NCBI GenBank assembly: GCA_001579985.1
Contig: LRSR01014455.1
Span: 1 to 23,903, forward strand
Source of the DNA: Hypsibius dujardini
Taxonomy: Eukaryota > Tardigrada > Eutardigrada > Parachela > Hypsibiidae
DNA length: 23,903 nt
Direction of reading: 5' to 3'
The notes beneath the pieces are model-generated. The model worked only from the letters and a program-made list of their open reading frames with translations. It did not search any database and was not told the origin of the DNA. The number at the start of each line of letters is the position of its first letter. The first letter of the stretch is position 1. The position numbers were made by a program, and so were the translations under genes. Shown here piece after piece: positions 1 through 9,175 of this stretch.

Positions 1-231
1 TTGAATGTTAAGTGGATTGATTAATTGATTGATGGGTTGATGATTGATTGTTCGATAGATTGATTGATTGATCGATATATTGAGTGATCGATGGAATGAT
101 TGGTTGTCTCCTTTTCTGTCTCTTTGTCAATCGGTTTTTCTGCCTGTTTGTATCTTCTTCTTTCTGTCTTTCTGTTTTTCAGTTTATTTTAATTTGGTAT
201 TTATGTTTTTTTGCGTTCCTGTGTTCCTGTG

Positions 232-277
232 TTTCTGTCTGTCTGTCTGTCTGTCTGTTTCTCTGTCATTTTTTCTC

Positions 278-310
<33 letters not shown>

Positions 311-313
311 TTT

Positions 314-355
<42 letters not shown>
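232..355. repeat. (CTGT)n microsatellite
   Basis: A run of CTGT/GTCT tetranucleotides, interrupted around 260-280 and 310-316 and most regular in its second half. It explains the Cys-Leu-Ser-Val open frames on the plus strand and the Thr-Asp-Arg-Gln frame on the minus strand, none of which is a gene. Confidence 0.95.
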
Positions 356-2734
356 GTTTTGCGAAAAAAGGTAATAGCATCAATCGCTCTTTAAGAGCTC
401 GATTGATTGATTCAATTGCTTTGTCCTTTTCCAGTACGGCTCGATTGAATGATTGATTCATATTTGCTTGGATCCACATGGCTTAGTAATTCAATTGATT
501 GATAAATTTCGTTTTTTTGGGGCTTGATTGATTGATTCAACTTCGTTTGGCGAAAAACGGCTCGATAGATTGATTGATTGATTTAATTTTCTTCTGTCGC
601 TTTAAACTTTGATTGATTGATTGAGTAATTCATTTTTTTATTTTAACAAGACTCGATTGTTATCCAATTATCCAATAATTATCTAATTATCCAATTATCC
701 AATTATCTAATTATCCAATTATCCAAGAACATAGTACACTAATTGTATTCGATCCAGAGGAAAAGGTGACTGGGACGATTTCTGGACAAATGAGTAAATC
801 GACTGACCGGATTTTGTTATTCGAAGAGAAAAACAATGTTAATGTCCAGTTATGACCCGAGCGGTCAAGAAAATGATAATGTTTTTCATCTTTTTTTTCT
901 TTTTTCTTTTTCAAAAATTTACCAAGTATGGAAACATGAGCAGTAAGCGTGTGGGCCGTAAATAAGTTGTTTGATTGAAGGTTTAAGAAGATTGAAATTG
1001 ATCGATTTACCGTAAGATTGATTGATTGATTGATAGACTGATTGAATATTTGATAGATTGATTGATTGATAAGTGAATTGATTGAATGGAAGGTGGATTG
1101 ATTCAGTGAAAGTTGGATTGATTGACTGTTTGACAAAAAGTATGCTTGATTGATTGATAGCTGTATTCATTAATAGATTGAAAAATGGATTGATTGATTG
1201 GTTGTTAAATAAAATGATGGATGAATTGATCACTTGATTGATTGAAAGGTGGGTTGATTTTTAGAATGATCGTTTGATTGTTTGAATGGTGGATAGATCG
1301 ATTGATTGATATATTGATCGATTGATTGATTGATAAGTGGGTTGATTTACTGATAGATGAATTGATTATTTGATAGGTGGTGGTATTGATGGTTTGATAG
1401 ATTGATCGTTTGAATGGTGGATTGATTGATCGAGGGACAGGTTGATCGATTCTTTGATTGATTGTTTGATTGATCGACTGATTGAATATTTGATTCATTG
1501 ATTGATCAACTGATTGAATTTCGATTGATTGGTTGATTGACTGATTGAATGATTGAATGATAAGTGGATTGATTGATTGATTGATAGATGGATTGATTGA
1601 TCGATTTATCGTTCGATCGATTGATTGATTTGTCGACTGAATGAATATTTGATCGGTAGGTGGATCGATTGATTGATTGATAGTTGGATTTATTGATCGA
1701 TTGATCAGTGGATTGATTGATTGATCACTTGATTGATTGAAACATGCATTGAATTTTTGATTGATCGTTTGATTGTTTGAAAGGGAGATTGATTGATTGA
1801 GGGACAAGTCGATTGATTCTTTGAGTGGTTGTTCGATTAGTCGATGGATTGATTGATGAAATGATTGAATGATTGGCTGATCGATTGATAGATTGATTGA
1901 TTGATTGGCGGATTGTTTGATTGAAGGTTTGTGAAGTATGGAGATTGATCGATTTATTTATCGTTTGATCGATTGATTGATGAATCGACTTATTGAAAAA
2001 TTGATTGATAATCGGATCGATTGATTGATTGACAGGTGAATTAATTGAATGATTGGCACTTTAAATAAATATTTAGTTTTAAATTGGATTTTTTGATTGA
2101 TTCAATTTTGTTTTGTTTTATAAGCGCTCGATTGATTGATTCAAGTGTTTTGTCTTTTTCCAATACGGCTACATTGAATATTTGATTGATTCATTTAAGC
2201 TTGGTTCCACATGGCTTAATGATTTGATTGATTGATCATTTCTATTTCTGTTAGTGCTTGATTGACTGATTGACTCAATTTCGTTTGGTGACTAACGGCT
2301 CGATAGATTGAGGGATAGATTTGATTCTCTTCGGTCCTAATAAACTTTGATTGAAGGTTTAAATTTTTTGCTTGAAAAGAGTTCGATTGTCTAATTGAAT
2401 TAATTTGGTTTTGTTTGTTTGTGGATTCATAGATTGAAAGTTTGAGCAAGTCTTATTTTTCTTGTCAAGGCTTGAGTGATTGATTGAGTGAATATTCAAT
2501 ATCTATGTTATGTTCTCTTCAATTTTGATAAATTGATTGACTGAGTCAGTTCTTTATTAGGACTCAAGGCTCGTTTGATTGATTGGTTCTGTTTCTTTGT
2601 CTTTTTGTTAGTGTGTGTTTCTGTCTGTCTGTCTGTCTAACTGTCTGTTTGTCAGCGTATCTAATTGTTTAGTGTCTGTTCGTCTGTCTCTCTGTCCGCC
2701 TGTTTTTTTACCAGCTGAACTACTTTACAGCTTG

Positions 2735-2803
2735 AAGCGCCGGGCAGGGGGGTACGGGGGCAGAGCCACCCGCTTGGAGGTTGCGGGGGCGAAGCCCCCT
2801 CAG
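2735..2803. repeat. G+C-rich palindromic repeat, copy 1
   Basis: The unit starts with AAGCGCCGG, followed by a G-run, GTACGGGGGC, a short linker and GGGGGCGAAGCCCCCTCAG. The last part can fold into a GGGGGC/GCCCCC hairpin. It stands out sharply in AT-rich surroundings and is related to the copies at 3577 and 3706, so it is a dispersed repeat and not part of a gene. Confidence 0.8.
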
Positions 2804-3540
2804 TCAATCAGTAACTATCAATAAATTCTTTTAAAAGTTTTTTACAATGATTGATGCATTTTATTGAAGTAGGCATTTTCAGTGTGCGGGGACGAGGCAA
2901 GTGCGCGCAGCTCGAGTTTCGAATAATGTTTGTATTCTATGTCGATTGCGTGATAACTGAAACATGTTTTGGAATGAACGAGCGATGATCGTGCGATTGA
3001 TCGTTTCTTCGACTGATAGGTGGATTGATTGATTGAGGGTTAAGTTGATTGAATCTTTGATTGGTTATTCGATTGATCGATGGATTGATTGATGAAATGA
3101 TTGACTGACTGGCTGATCGATTGATAGATTGATTGTTTGATTGGCGGATTGTTTGTAACAATACAATATCGCATTTGATTGATCGTTTGACTGATTGATT
3201 GATTGGTGGAATGATTGATTGATCGAAAGGTGGATTGATTGATGGTTTGATTGATTGATCGTTTGATTGGGTTTTGATAGGTGGATTGATTGATTGAGGG
3301 AAAGGTTGATCGATTCTTTGATTGATTGTTAAATTGATCGACGAGTTGATTGATGAATTGATTGACTGATTGCGTGACAGGTTGATTGATTTTTTGATTG
3401 ATTGTTTGAGTGATCGATAAAAAAATAAAAACAATTTTTTTTTACTTATTACTGTTCATTTTTCATATATATCCTTTTTATTCACTTTGCGTTTTTAGGG
3501 TTTTTTACTTTCTCTTATTACTGTTCATTTCCTCCCTTCC

Positions 3541-3649
3541 GTGGGGGGTCTGAGCCCCCCGCTGGGGCTGATGATTAAAGCGCCGGCAGTGGGGGGTACG
3601 GGGGGCGGAGCCCCCCGTTTTGGGGGTTGAGGGGGCGAAGCCCTCTCAG
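3541..3649. repeat. G+C-rich palindromic repeat, copy 2 (with a partial copy in front)
   Basis: The main copy runs from 3577 to 3649. It has the AAAGCGCCGG start, GGGGCGGAGCCCC and GGGGGCGAAGCC palindromes, and a CTCAG end. Just upstream (3541-3569) is a partial unit with GTGGGGGGTCTGAGCCCCCC. The internal palindromes would form stable stem-loops in single-stranded DNA or RNA. Confidence 0.8.
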
Positions 3650-3705
3650 AAAATTAAAAAAATCACAAGATTCACTGAACAATTTCTGTTACCGCACTGA
3701 TGACT

Positions 3706-3748
3706 AAAGCGCCGGCGTTGGGGGATTGAGGAGGCTAAGCCCCCTCAG
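3706..3748. repeat. G+C-rich palindromic repeat, copy 3 (shortened)
   Basis: It has the same AAAGCGCCGG start and GCCCCCTCAG end as copies 1 and 2, but lacks the central palindrome. It is preceded by TGATGACT, close to the TGATGATT in front of copy 2, so the conserved unit extends slightly upstream. Confidence 0.7.
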
Positions 3749-4183
3749 TGGTAGTGGCAGTTAGGTAGTAGTGGTAGTAGTTATAGTAGTAGTAGAGCAA
3801 TGATAGGTAAAACACTGTACATGTTATTGGATCCCCCTAACCTTCTAAAGGTGCGGGGGCACCTTTGTCTTTACCATCGGTAAAAGCCAAAGTCTTGTTT
3901 GCTCACTAACAAGTGCATTTTCGAAACTTTTTACGCTGACCGCGCATCTCCCGACGACATCGTCTTCGTATAGTGTACAGATACACGGCTCTGCCTCCAA
4001 GTTCGACCACTTAAGAACAGCGGGGAAAAGTTAAAATGCTTAATGATAGTCATATACCATTGGTTTATAGAAAATTGTGTCCCATACATATAGTACACGT
4101 ATCAGTACCATTTACTTTCACAGAGTTTCTCAATGCTTCAGGGAGAAAGATTCCACGGTGCAGGCTGGCTGGCTCATTTGCAT
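3749..4183. other. Spacer upstream of NR-1
   Basis: A short degenerate TAG/GTAG triplet run (about 3755-3800) is followed by unique sequence with a small inverted repeat around 3853-3870 (AAAGGTGC and GCACCTTT). No credible coding exon, tRNA or rRNA was seen. Confidence 0.5.
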
Positions 4184-4210
4184 GAATAAAGCCTTCTCAA
4201 TCAATCAATC
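4184..4210 (+). repeat. LINE/SINE-like 3' tail with (TCAA)n
   Basis: An AATAAA-containing stretch leads directly into three TCAA units. Non-LTR retrotransposons of several invertebrate lineages end in a short tandem tail after such a sequence. No reverse transcriptase reading frame is present, so this would be only the extreme 3' end of a 5'-truncated insertion. The tail unit matches, on the opposite strand, the TTGA unit of the large repeat region at the left of the window. Confidence 0.4.
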
Positions 4211-4601
4211 GTACAGCCACTTAGGAAAATTGTCCGTTGGGGATTTGCTTGCACGTAACAGGGTATCTATTTGGAGATGTCCTCTTCAAGGGTGTACACG
4301 TGACGTTCGTTTGTGTTGTGTGTGTTGACTATTGATACAACAGTGGTAATAGACAGCACATACTGGCCGGAAAGGACGCGCTGTGAAGGTTACATAAGAT
4401 GAGAACGCTGTCGAACCACGTGTTTCTGCCTTCCGACACTCGTAAGCGGAAAACACAACTCCTCATACAAATTGATAGCTGTGGTGTCTATGTAGTATAA
4501 AGTACTTACGTTGTGTATATACGCATTAATACATCGTGGTTCAGCTAACAGGAAAAAAAACGACGAGAACACAAATTATTCTTTTCTCCCATTTTTTTCA
4601 G

Positions 4602-4645
4602 AAGAACACGTCTCCAGTTTTTTCTCTAATTTTTTGGGACCCAAA
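4602..4645 (+). other. Probable 5' UTR of NR-1, downstream of a 3' splice site
   Basis: A strong acceptor (pyrimidine-rich stretch ending TTTTTTTCAG at 4601) precedes the first ATG of NR-1 by 44 bases. This implies an upstream non-coding exon or a trans-spliced leader. The frame is open upstream of the ATG, so an in-frame upstream coding exon cannot be excluded. Confidence 0.5.
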
Positions 4646-7600
4646 ATGAAATGCAAAATTTGCAGTCGCGACGCTACCGGCGTGCATTACGGTGTTCTGG
4701 CCTGCGAGGGATGTAAGGTGCGTAAATGTCTCTGACTGTGTGATTGTGCTGCATCATTCATTTTGTTCGTGTTCTGTTGCACATTTTATATTTTTCAAAT
4801 GCATAAAAGAATGTGCATATTTTTCACTGTTCCTTGCAGGCATTTTATCGAAGGGGTGTGGAGAAGAAGATTAAATTTCTCTGCTACTTCGGGAACAAGT
4901 GCACGACCAGGCCCAATACAAGAGCCAACTGCAAGTCCTGTCGCTTCGAGAAATGCAAATCGCTCGGCATGAAACTGAACGGTACTCGTACGATTCGGAT
5001 CGTTCGTCGTCCTTTTTGCCGTATTATTGTTAATAACTTTAATGGAATTTTCGAATTTGTTCTATATAATTTGTTACACAGACGGAGTGTCAAGTTTTGG
5101 TGTGTTTATATCCAGGTCCGAAGCGAAGGGAAGAGGTGACTGCCGCATCCGCCGCCGGAAACCAAGAGACGAAAGGCAACGATCAATCCCAGAACAACTC
5201 GTATGTCACAGGCACTGATCCAGCTAGCGGAAATGGCTCCGCAACACCGCCAAATTTGCAAGTAAGTCGGAAAAAGATGCTACAGAGGAGCTAGCCCTCT
5301 GAAATATTAGCTCTTATTGTAATTGTCTGGACAATATTTGCTCAGGAATTTCTCTCCCTAACTCCACCGGCTTCCTTGGATTTTGACGACCAGTTTGTTC
5401 AATGTAAGTGACTAAGGGCAGAAAAAGAAACAGAAGCAGACAGGAACATAGGTACATGCACAGGCACGCATAGGTACAGACACAGACACAGACACAGACA
5501 CAGACACAGACACAGACACAGACACAGACACAGACACAGACACAGACACAGACACAGACACGTCCTAACAACGTTATTATGTCACACCCTAATTTCAGTC
5601 AACAATTCGCCGCTCTTCGACACTTCAATATTACCCATTACGGCAGCCGGCGAGGACGTCTTCGGCGAACTGCAGGTTCTTCCTGATTTACTAAATCTCG
5701 ACGGCAATAACGATATGGAGAGCGCATTGTGGGATGTGCTTACAAACTCGAACAACCAAACTAGCAACAACAACAACGAGTGTGCTTTGATGGAGATTCC
5801 TAATCTGCTGACGTTCATGGATAGCTATATGAATATGCTAGACGATAACAACCGCCAAATGATCTTGACCGTTCAGTCCGTGGCCAGTGTCGTCGAAGCC
5901 GTGTTCGGTGACCAGTTGTCCAGCTGGAAAATGTGCATGGAACTAGCGCTCACCTTTGGCGAACCAACGGTACATGGCAATTTGATTACGTCATGAGAAT
6001 TTGCTATTTATCTTTGTGCAAATTATAAACGTGTTTATTTTGCATATAAAACCAGAACGAACCAGAACCGGACCTGGAAGCGATGCTGGAAGCGCATCAC
6101 GAGCACAACGCCGACAGTGTCGCCCGTATTCTCAAATTTGTATCCTACCTTCCGGGAGCTAACGAACTGGACGCCACGGCCAGGATGAGTGTCTGCGTCG
6201 GGTAATTATATTATTTACCGTTATTATATTATTTACTCTCGCGTAATTATATTTTTTACCGTTATTATATTATTTACTGTATGTTATTATATTATTTAGT
6301 GTCACGTAATTACAATACTTACTGCTCACTATTTACTGTGTAAATGTCAGTTTTTCAATGCTGTAAATTTAGCATTATAATTCTAAGGTAAAGAGAAACA
6401 CTCACCTGCCAGAAGAATGGGGAAAAAAGCTGCATTTTCAGTGTCTGGAAACGTCTTAAAATTATAGAATTTGGTAAGAATTAATTGTGTTGTGAGGCAA
6501 AGAAATGCGAAAATGGATTAATGATTTGCTTTTCATTTAAGAAATCTTTCAATTATCGCTGCATCGGAGTGTTTGTACAAGGAAACCGCTTTCCGAAACT
6601 TTTGAGCCAGTGATAATCTCGGCTAGTTAAACTCTTCTCAGTTGCCACTTTGTTTTCAAAGTTGTGTTTGGTAAAGAACTCTACTAAATGTTCTTTCTAG
6701 GTGGAAGTGGATGGCATTTTGGCTGGTGAGTGTTAAGCACATTTAGACATGTCTCCTAAAAAATATATATTTCTTTACTCAATGTGAACGAAAAGAGATA
6801 CATATCATCCTTGACGAAATGGTTCTGCTCTGTCAATTTAGATCCATCATGCGGCCTTCCTGAATGAAGAGGAAACTTTCATTTTAATGGTGAACTCTTT
6901 GAACCAGCTTTCACTTCAGGATGCAACATCCTTAACGGTTTTATTTTACTGGATAGGGACCTAATCAGTTACGCTACAATCGTTATTGGCAGGAGAAGAT
7001 TTCGGAAGGGCCACTCTTATCCTTTATCTACACGTTTGGTTCCAAATTCAGGGAAATTGGATTGACTCAGGTACAAGCACATTCAAAAGTGTCTTTTGCA
7101 CTGGCTCATTTTCCTCATCCCGCCCGAAAAATATCAGCATCTTTGTTTCAGACGGAAACCTACCTGCTTTTGGCGGTTATTTTTTTCGAACCAGGTAAGA
7201 AATAATGCAGTCGCTGTAAAGGTGACTACGTAATTATTTATTAATTATTTAATTATTTGCTTACTTGAAAGAGGAAAAAATAATTGTATTTTCCTATCCA
7301 ATATTAATTGGTTTGTGGCAAGAAATATGAAGCTGGACGTTACTATCGGAATAATTAAAGCAATGCTGAACTAATGATTTTTGCACTGTTGTTTTGATGC
7401 ACTTTCGAACAGTTTGAAAAAATGAAAATGAAAGTTATCAGCAATTCAATGCTTGAACGTAATTTATTTGATGCTATTTTTTAGTCTGCGGTTAAAAAAA
7501 ACCTAATTGACGAAACAGTTTGTAATTGACATATTTTTATCTTTAGAGGCCGATGTGCGAAAACTCGTTCGGACTCATTCCAGCACGGCGGCGAACCGAA

Positions 7601-7935
7601 ACCGGACAAAGTTGGAGCTCATCCACCGGCACTACGCCGACACGCTGTTCCACGCCATCCGGCAGCGCTGCTCCGACAGCGAACAGCTTTCAGAGACTTG
7701 CAGTAAACTGGAGGATTGTTTTGGTGCCTTGCAGTTGGTCCATCGCATCCATCGACACTACCTACGTGCCTTGGATCTCGCACAGACACCGTTCCGTGCT
7801 ATTAAGGGAAACCACATAATTACGGTCCAGGAGGCGTTGACTTGCTACGAGGACCCGGTCGATCCCGACGAGTTCGACGCTCGTTCTCCGATGACCTACA
7901 AAATCCGCAATAACTCCATCGTTCCTTCGGCGTGA
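4646..7935 (+). CDS. Nuclear hormone receptor, NR-1 (11 coding exons)
   Basis: Exons: 4646-4717, 4840-4981, 5116-5261, 5346-5403, 5599-5969, 6056-6201, 6701-6725, 6842-6889, 6969-7070, 7152-7194, 7547-7935. All joins keep phase and give about 513 aa. It is a nuclear transcription factor. Residues 1-71 form the DNA-binding domain: finger 1 is C-x2-C-x13-C-x2-C with P-box EGCKA followed by FYRRG, and finger 2 is C-x5-C-x9-C-x2-C ending KCKSLGM. A basic PKRREE hinge and an Asn-rich stretch follow. The ligand-binding domain carries the helix 7-8 type motif GLTQTETYLLLAVIFFEPG. The protein begins two residues before the first zinc Cys, so there is no A/B region unless an upstream exon exists. I see no canonical AF-2 helix at the C-terminus. 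The exon 8 donor (ATG|GTGAAC) is the weakest call; using a donor at 6938 would leave an intron of only 31 nt. The P-box and HYG motif suggest an NR1-like receptor; ligand and subfamily are unknown. Confidence 0.9.
5476..5562. repeat. (CAGACA)n hexanucleotide array in NR-1 intron 4
   Basis: About 14 nearly perfect hexanucleotide units lie between exons 4 and 5 of NR-1. The array produces a Cys-Val open frame on the minus strand that is not a gene. It ends about 35 bases before the exon 5 acceptor. Confidence 0.95.
6202..6310. repeat. AT-rich degenerate tandem repeat in NR-1 intron 6
   Basis: Units of roughly 20-30 bases built around TAATTATATTATTTAC recur four to five times just after the exon 6 donor. 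The rest of this intron, to 6700, shows nothing recognisable. Confidence 0.6.
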
Positions 7936-8170
7936 TCTTGATTTCACGACTGCACAGAATTTTTAGCTTTATAATTTGGGAAATGTAAATGATAGTATAA
8001 TTTATTTAGGTTGCATTTGAGTAAGCAAAGCTGGCGTATTCGATGATTGCGATGAGTCTGCCTCAAAATCAAAATATTTTTGGAACTGGAACGGGTCCGA
8101 TGGCGATATATAGACAGATAAATAAGCAAGCAGCCACACAGGCAACAAACATTCAGACATATAGATTGGC

Positions 8171-8171
8171 G

Positions 8172-8221
<50 letters not shown>

Positions 8222-8250
8222 GAGACAGAGAGACAGACAGACAGATAGAC
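8171..8250. repeat. (ACAG)n microsatellite
   Basis: A run of ACAG units, interrupted near 8220-8230 by AGAG, with a short second run at about 8287-8313. It is downstream of NR-1 and explains the Thr-Asp-Arg-Gln and Cys-Leu-Ser-Val open frames here. Confidence 0.95.
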
Positions 8251-8528
8251 GTACAGAGACTCAGGCAAGCATTTAAACAGACTGCACATAGACAGACAGA
8301 CAGACACACAGCACAGACTGAGTTTGAGTATTAGAACGGTGGTAACCCAAAAAATGCTGACGGCACGCTGACCAAGCGCCTAGGCACTCACCAGACATGA
8401 CGAGTGAGGCCGGAGATTATCGTTTATACGATCAGCACGAATCATCTTGGAGTTTGTCTAGAAAAGCGAAGTTCTGTTGTTGAACGATATCACACGATTG
8501 TGCTGTTGAAGACGGTCCTTCTTTTCAG

Positions 8529-8725
8529 GACGGTTCAATAAGCATCGTTACTATAGCTGGAACTGCAGCGCATACGAAGCATGTACTTCATCTCGATGTA
8601 GGGATATACTTTACACTACCAACTTTTGGAACGACTTTTATCCTCATTTCCCGCGCGATTTGCTCTGTGAGCATGCGTCGAGAAGTATCCGTTTGGAAAT
8701 GTCCCCAGACGGCTATCGCCGCTAA
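8529..8725 (+). pseudogene. Coding-like fragment, possibly FLYWCH-type zinc finger remnant
   Basis: After a good acceptor (CTTTTCAG at 8528), a 64-codon open frame begins RFNKHRYYSWNC and ends at TAA (8723-8725). The aromatic-W-C pattern followed by spaced Cys and Arg (SWNCSAYEACTSSRC) loosely recalls FLYWCH zinc fingers, which occur in some MULE-derived proteins. No start codon, donor or partner exon is evident. I cannot assign it with confidence; it may be a transposon-derived remnant or part of a 5' region of NR-2. Confidence 0.25.
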
Positions 8726-8920
8726 ATGCTTATCTTACAGTTTGCAGAGTACTGTAATCATCATCCGATATTCCGGTTGATATGTACAGGCCTCAGGGTC
8801 CTCCGGTGGTGTAGTACCTGTACAAGAGTACCTGTGTGGCGCCAGGCTGTTTCTCTGATTATATAACTACGTGCGGGCGGTGTAGTGGCTTGACAGTCTG
8901 TAGCAACATACAAGCATCAG

Positions 8921-9046
8921 CTGCTGCTGCCTGTGTTGGACGTACTGCGGCACTTGTACGACATTATCGAGCACAATTTTTCTGCCGAGACCGAATGCAA
9001 GTTCAAGTTCATCCTGCGCCACACAAAGTCTACTGTCTATTCATAG
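8921..9046 (+). pseudogene. Coding-like fragment of unknown family upstream of NR-2
   Basis: After an acceptor-like CATCAG, a 41-codon frame with balanced, protein-like composition runs to TAG (9044-9046). It contains VLRHLYDIIEHNF and KFKFILRHTKS. It is not in the NR-2 reading frame and does not match any nuclear receptor region. It may be a terminal exon or a fragment of another gene. I do not recognise the family. Confidence 0.25.
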
Positions 9047-9175
9047 TGCATTTGTTTGTCTTACACATACCGCACCCTCATCCTCACCCAGACATCCTGC
9101 CGTCATTCACCCGAGCAACATTAGAGTAAACTGACATCACACATTGCGTTTTGTTCATCCGACTTTTTGCCAGAG

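Larger units (their letters stand above)
1..3430. repeat. Degenerate TTGA/GATT tetranucleotide satellite region
   Basis: Almost the whole stretch is made of imperfect TTGATTGA tetranucleotide runs, broken by short unique pieces. On the minus strand the repeat reads TCAA and has no stop codon in any frame, so it gives long open frames rich in Asn-Gln-Ser-Ile that are artefacts. There is higher-order structure: the segment near 361-640 recurs near 2085-2370 with recognisable unique anchors, and 1816-1918 recurs at about 3052-3150. I see no gene in this stretch. Confidence 0.9.

Noticed and set aside
68-479. Cys-Leu-Ser-Val and Thr-Asp-Arg-Gln open frames
   Set aside because: Artefacts of the CTGT microsatellite; the same applies to 7944-8309.
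711-1807. Long minus-strand open frames rich in Asn-Gln-Ser-Ile (up to 200 codons), also 2937-3434
   Set aside because: They are translations of the TCAA tetranucleotide repeat, which has no stop codon on this strand; composition and periodicity follow the repeat.
1-3430. CRISPR-like array of repeats
   Set aside because: Tetranucleotide runs without constant-length repeats and spacers, in an animal genome.
5314-5571. Minus-strand Cys-Val frame of 85 codons
   Set aside because: Created by the CAGACA array in NR-1 intron 4.
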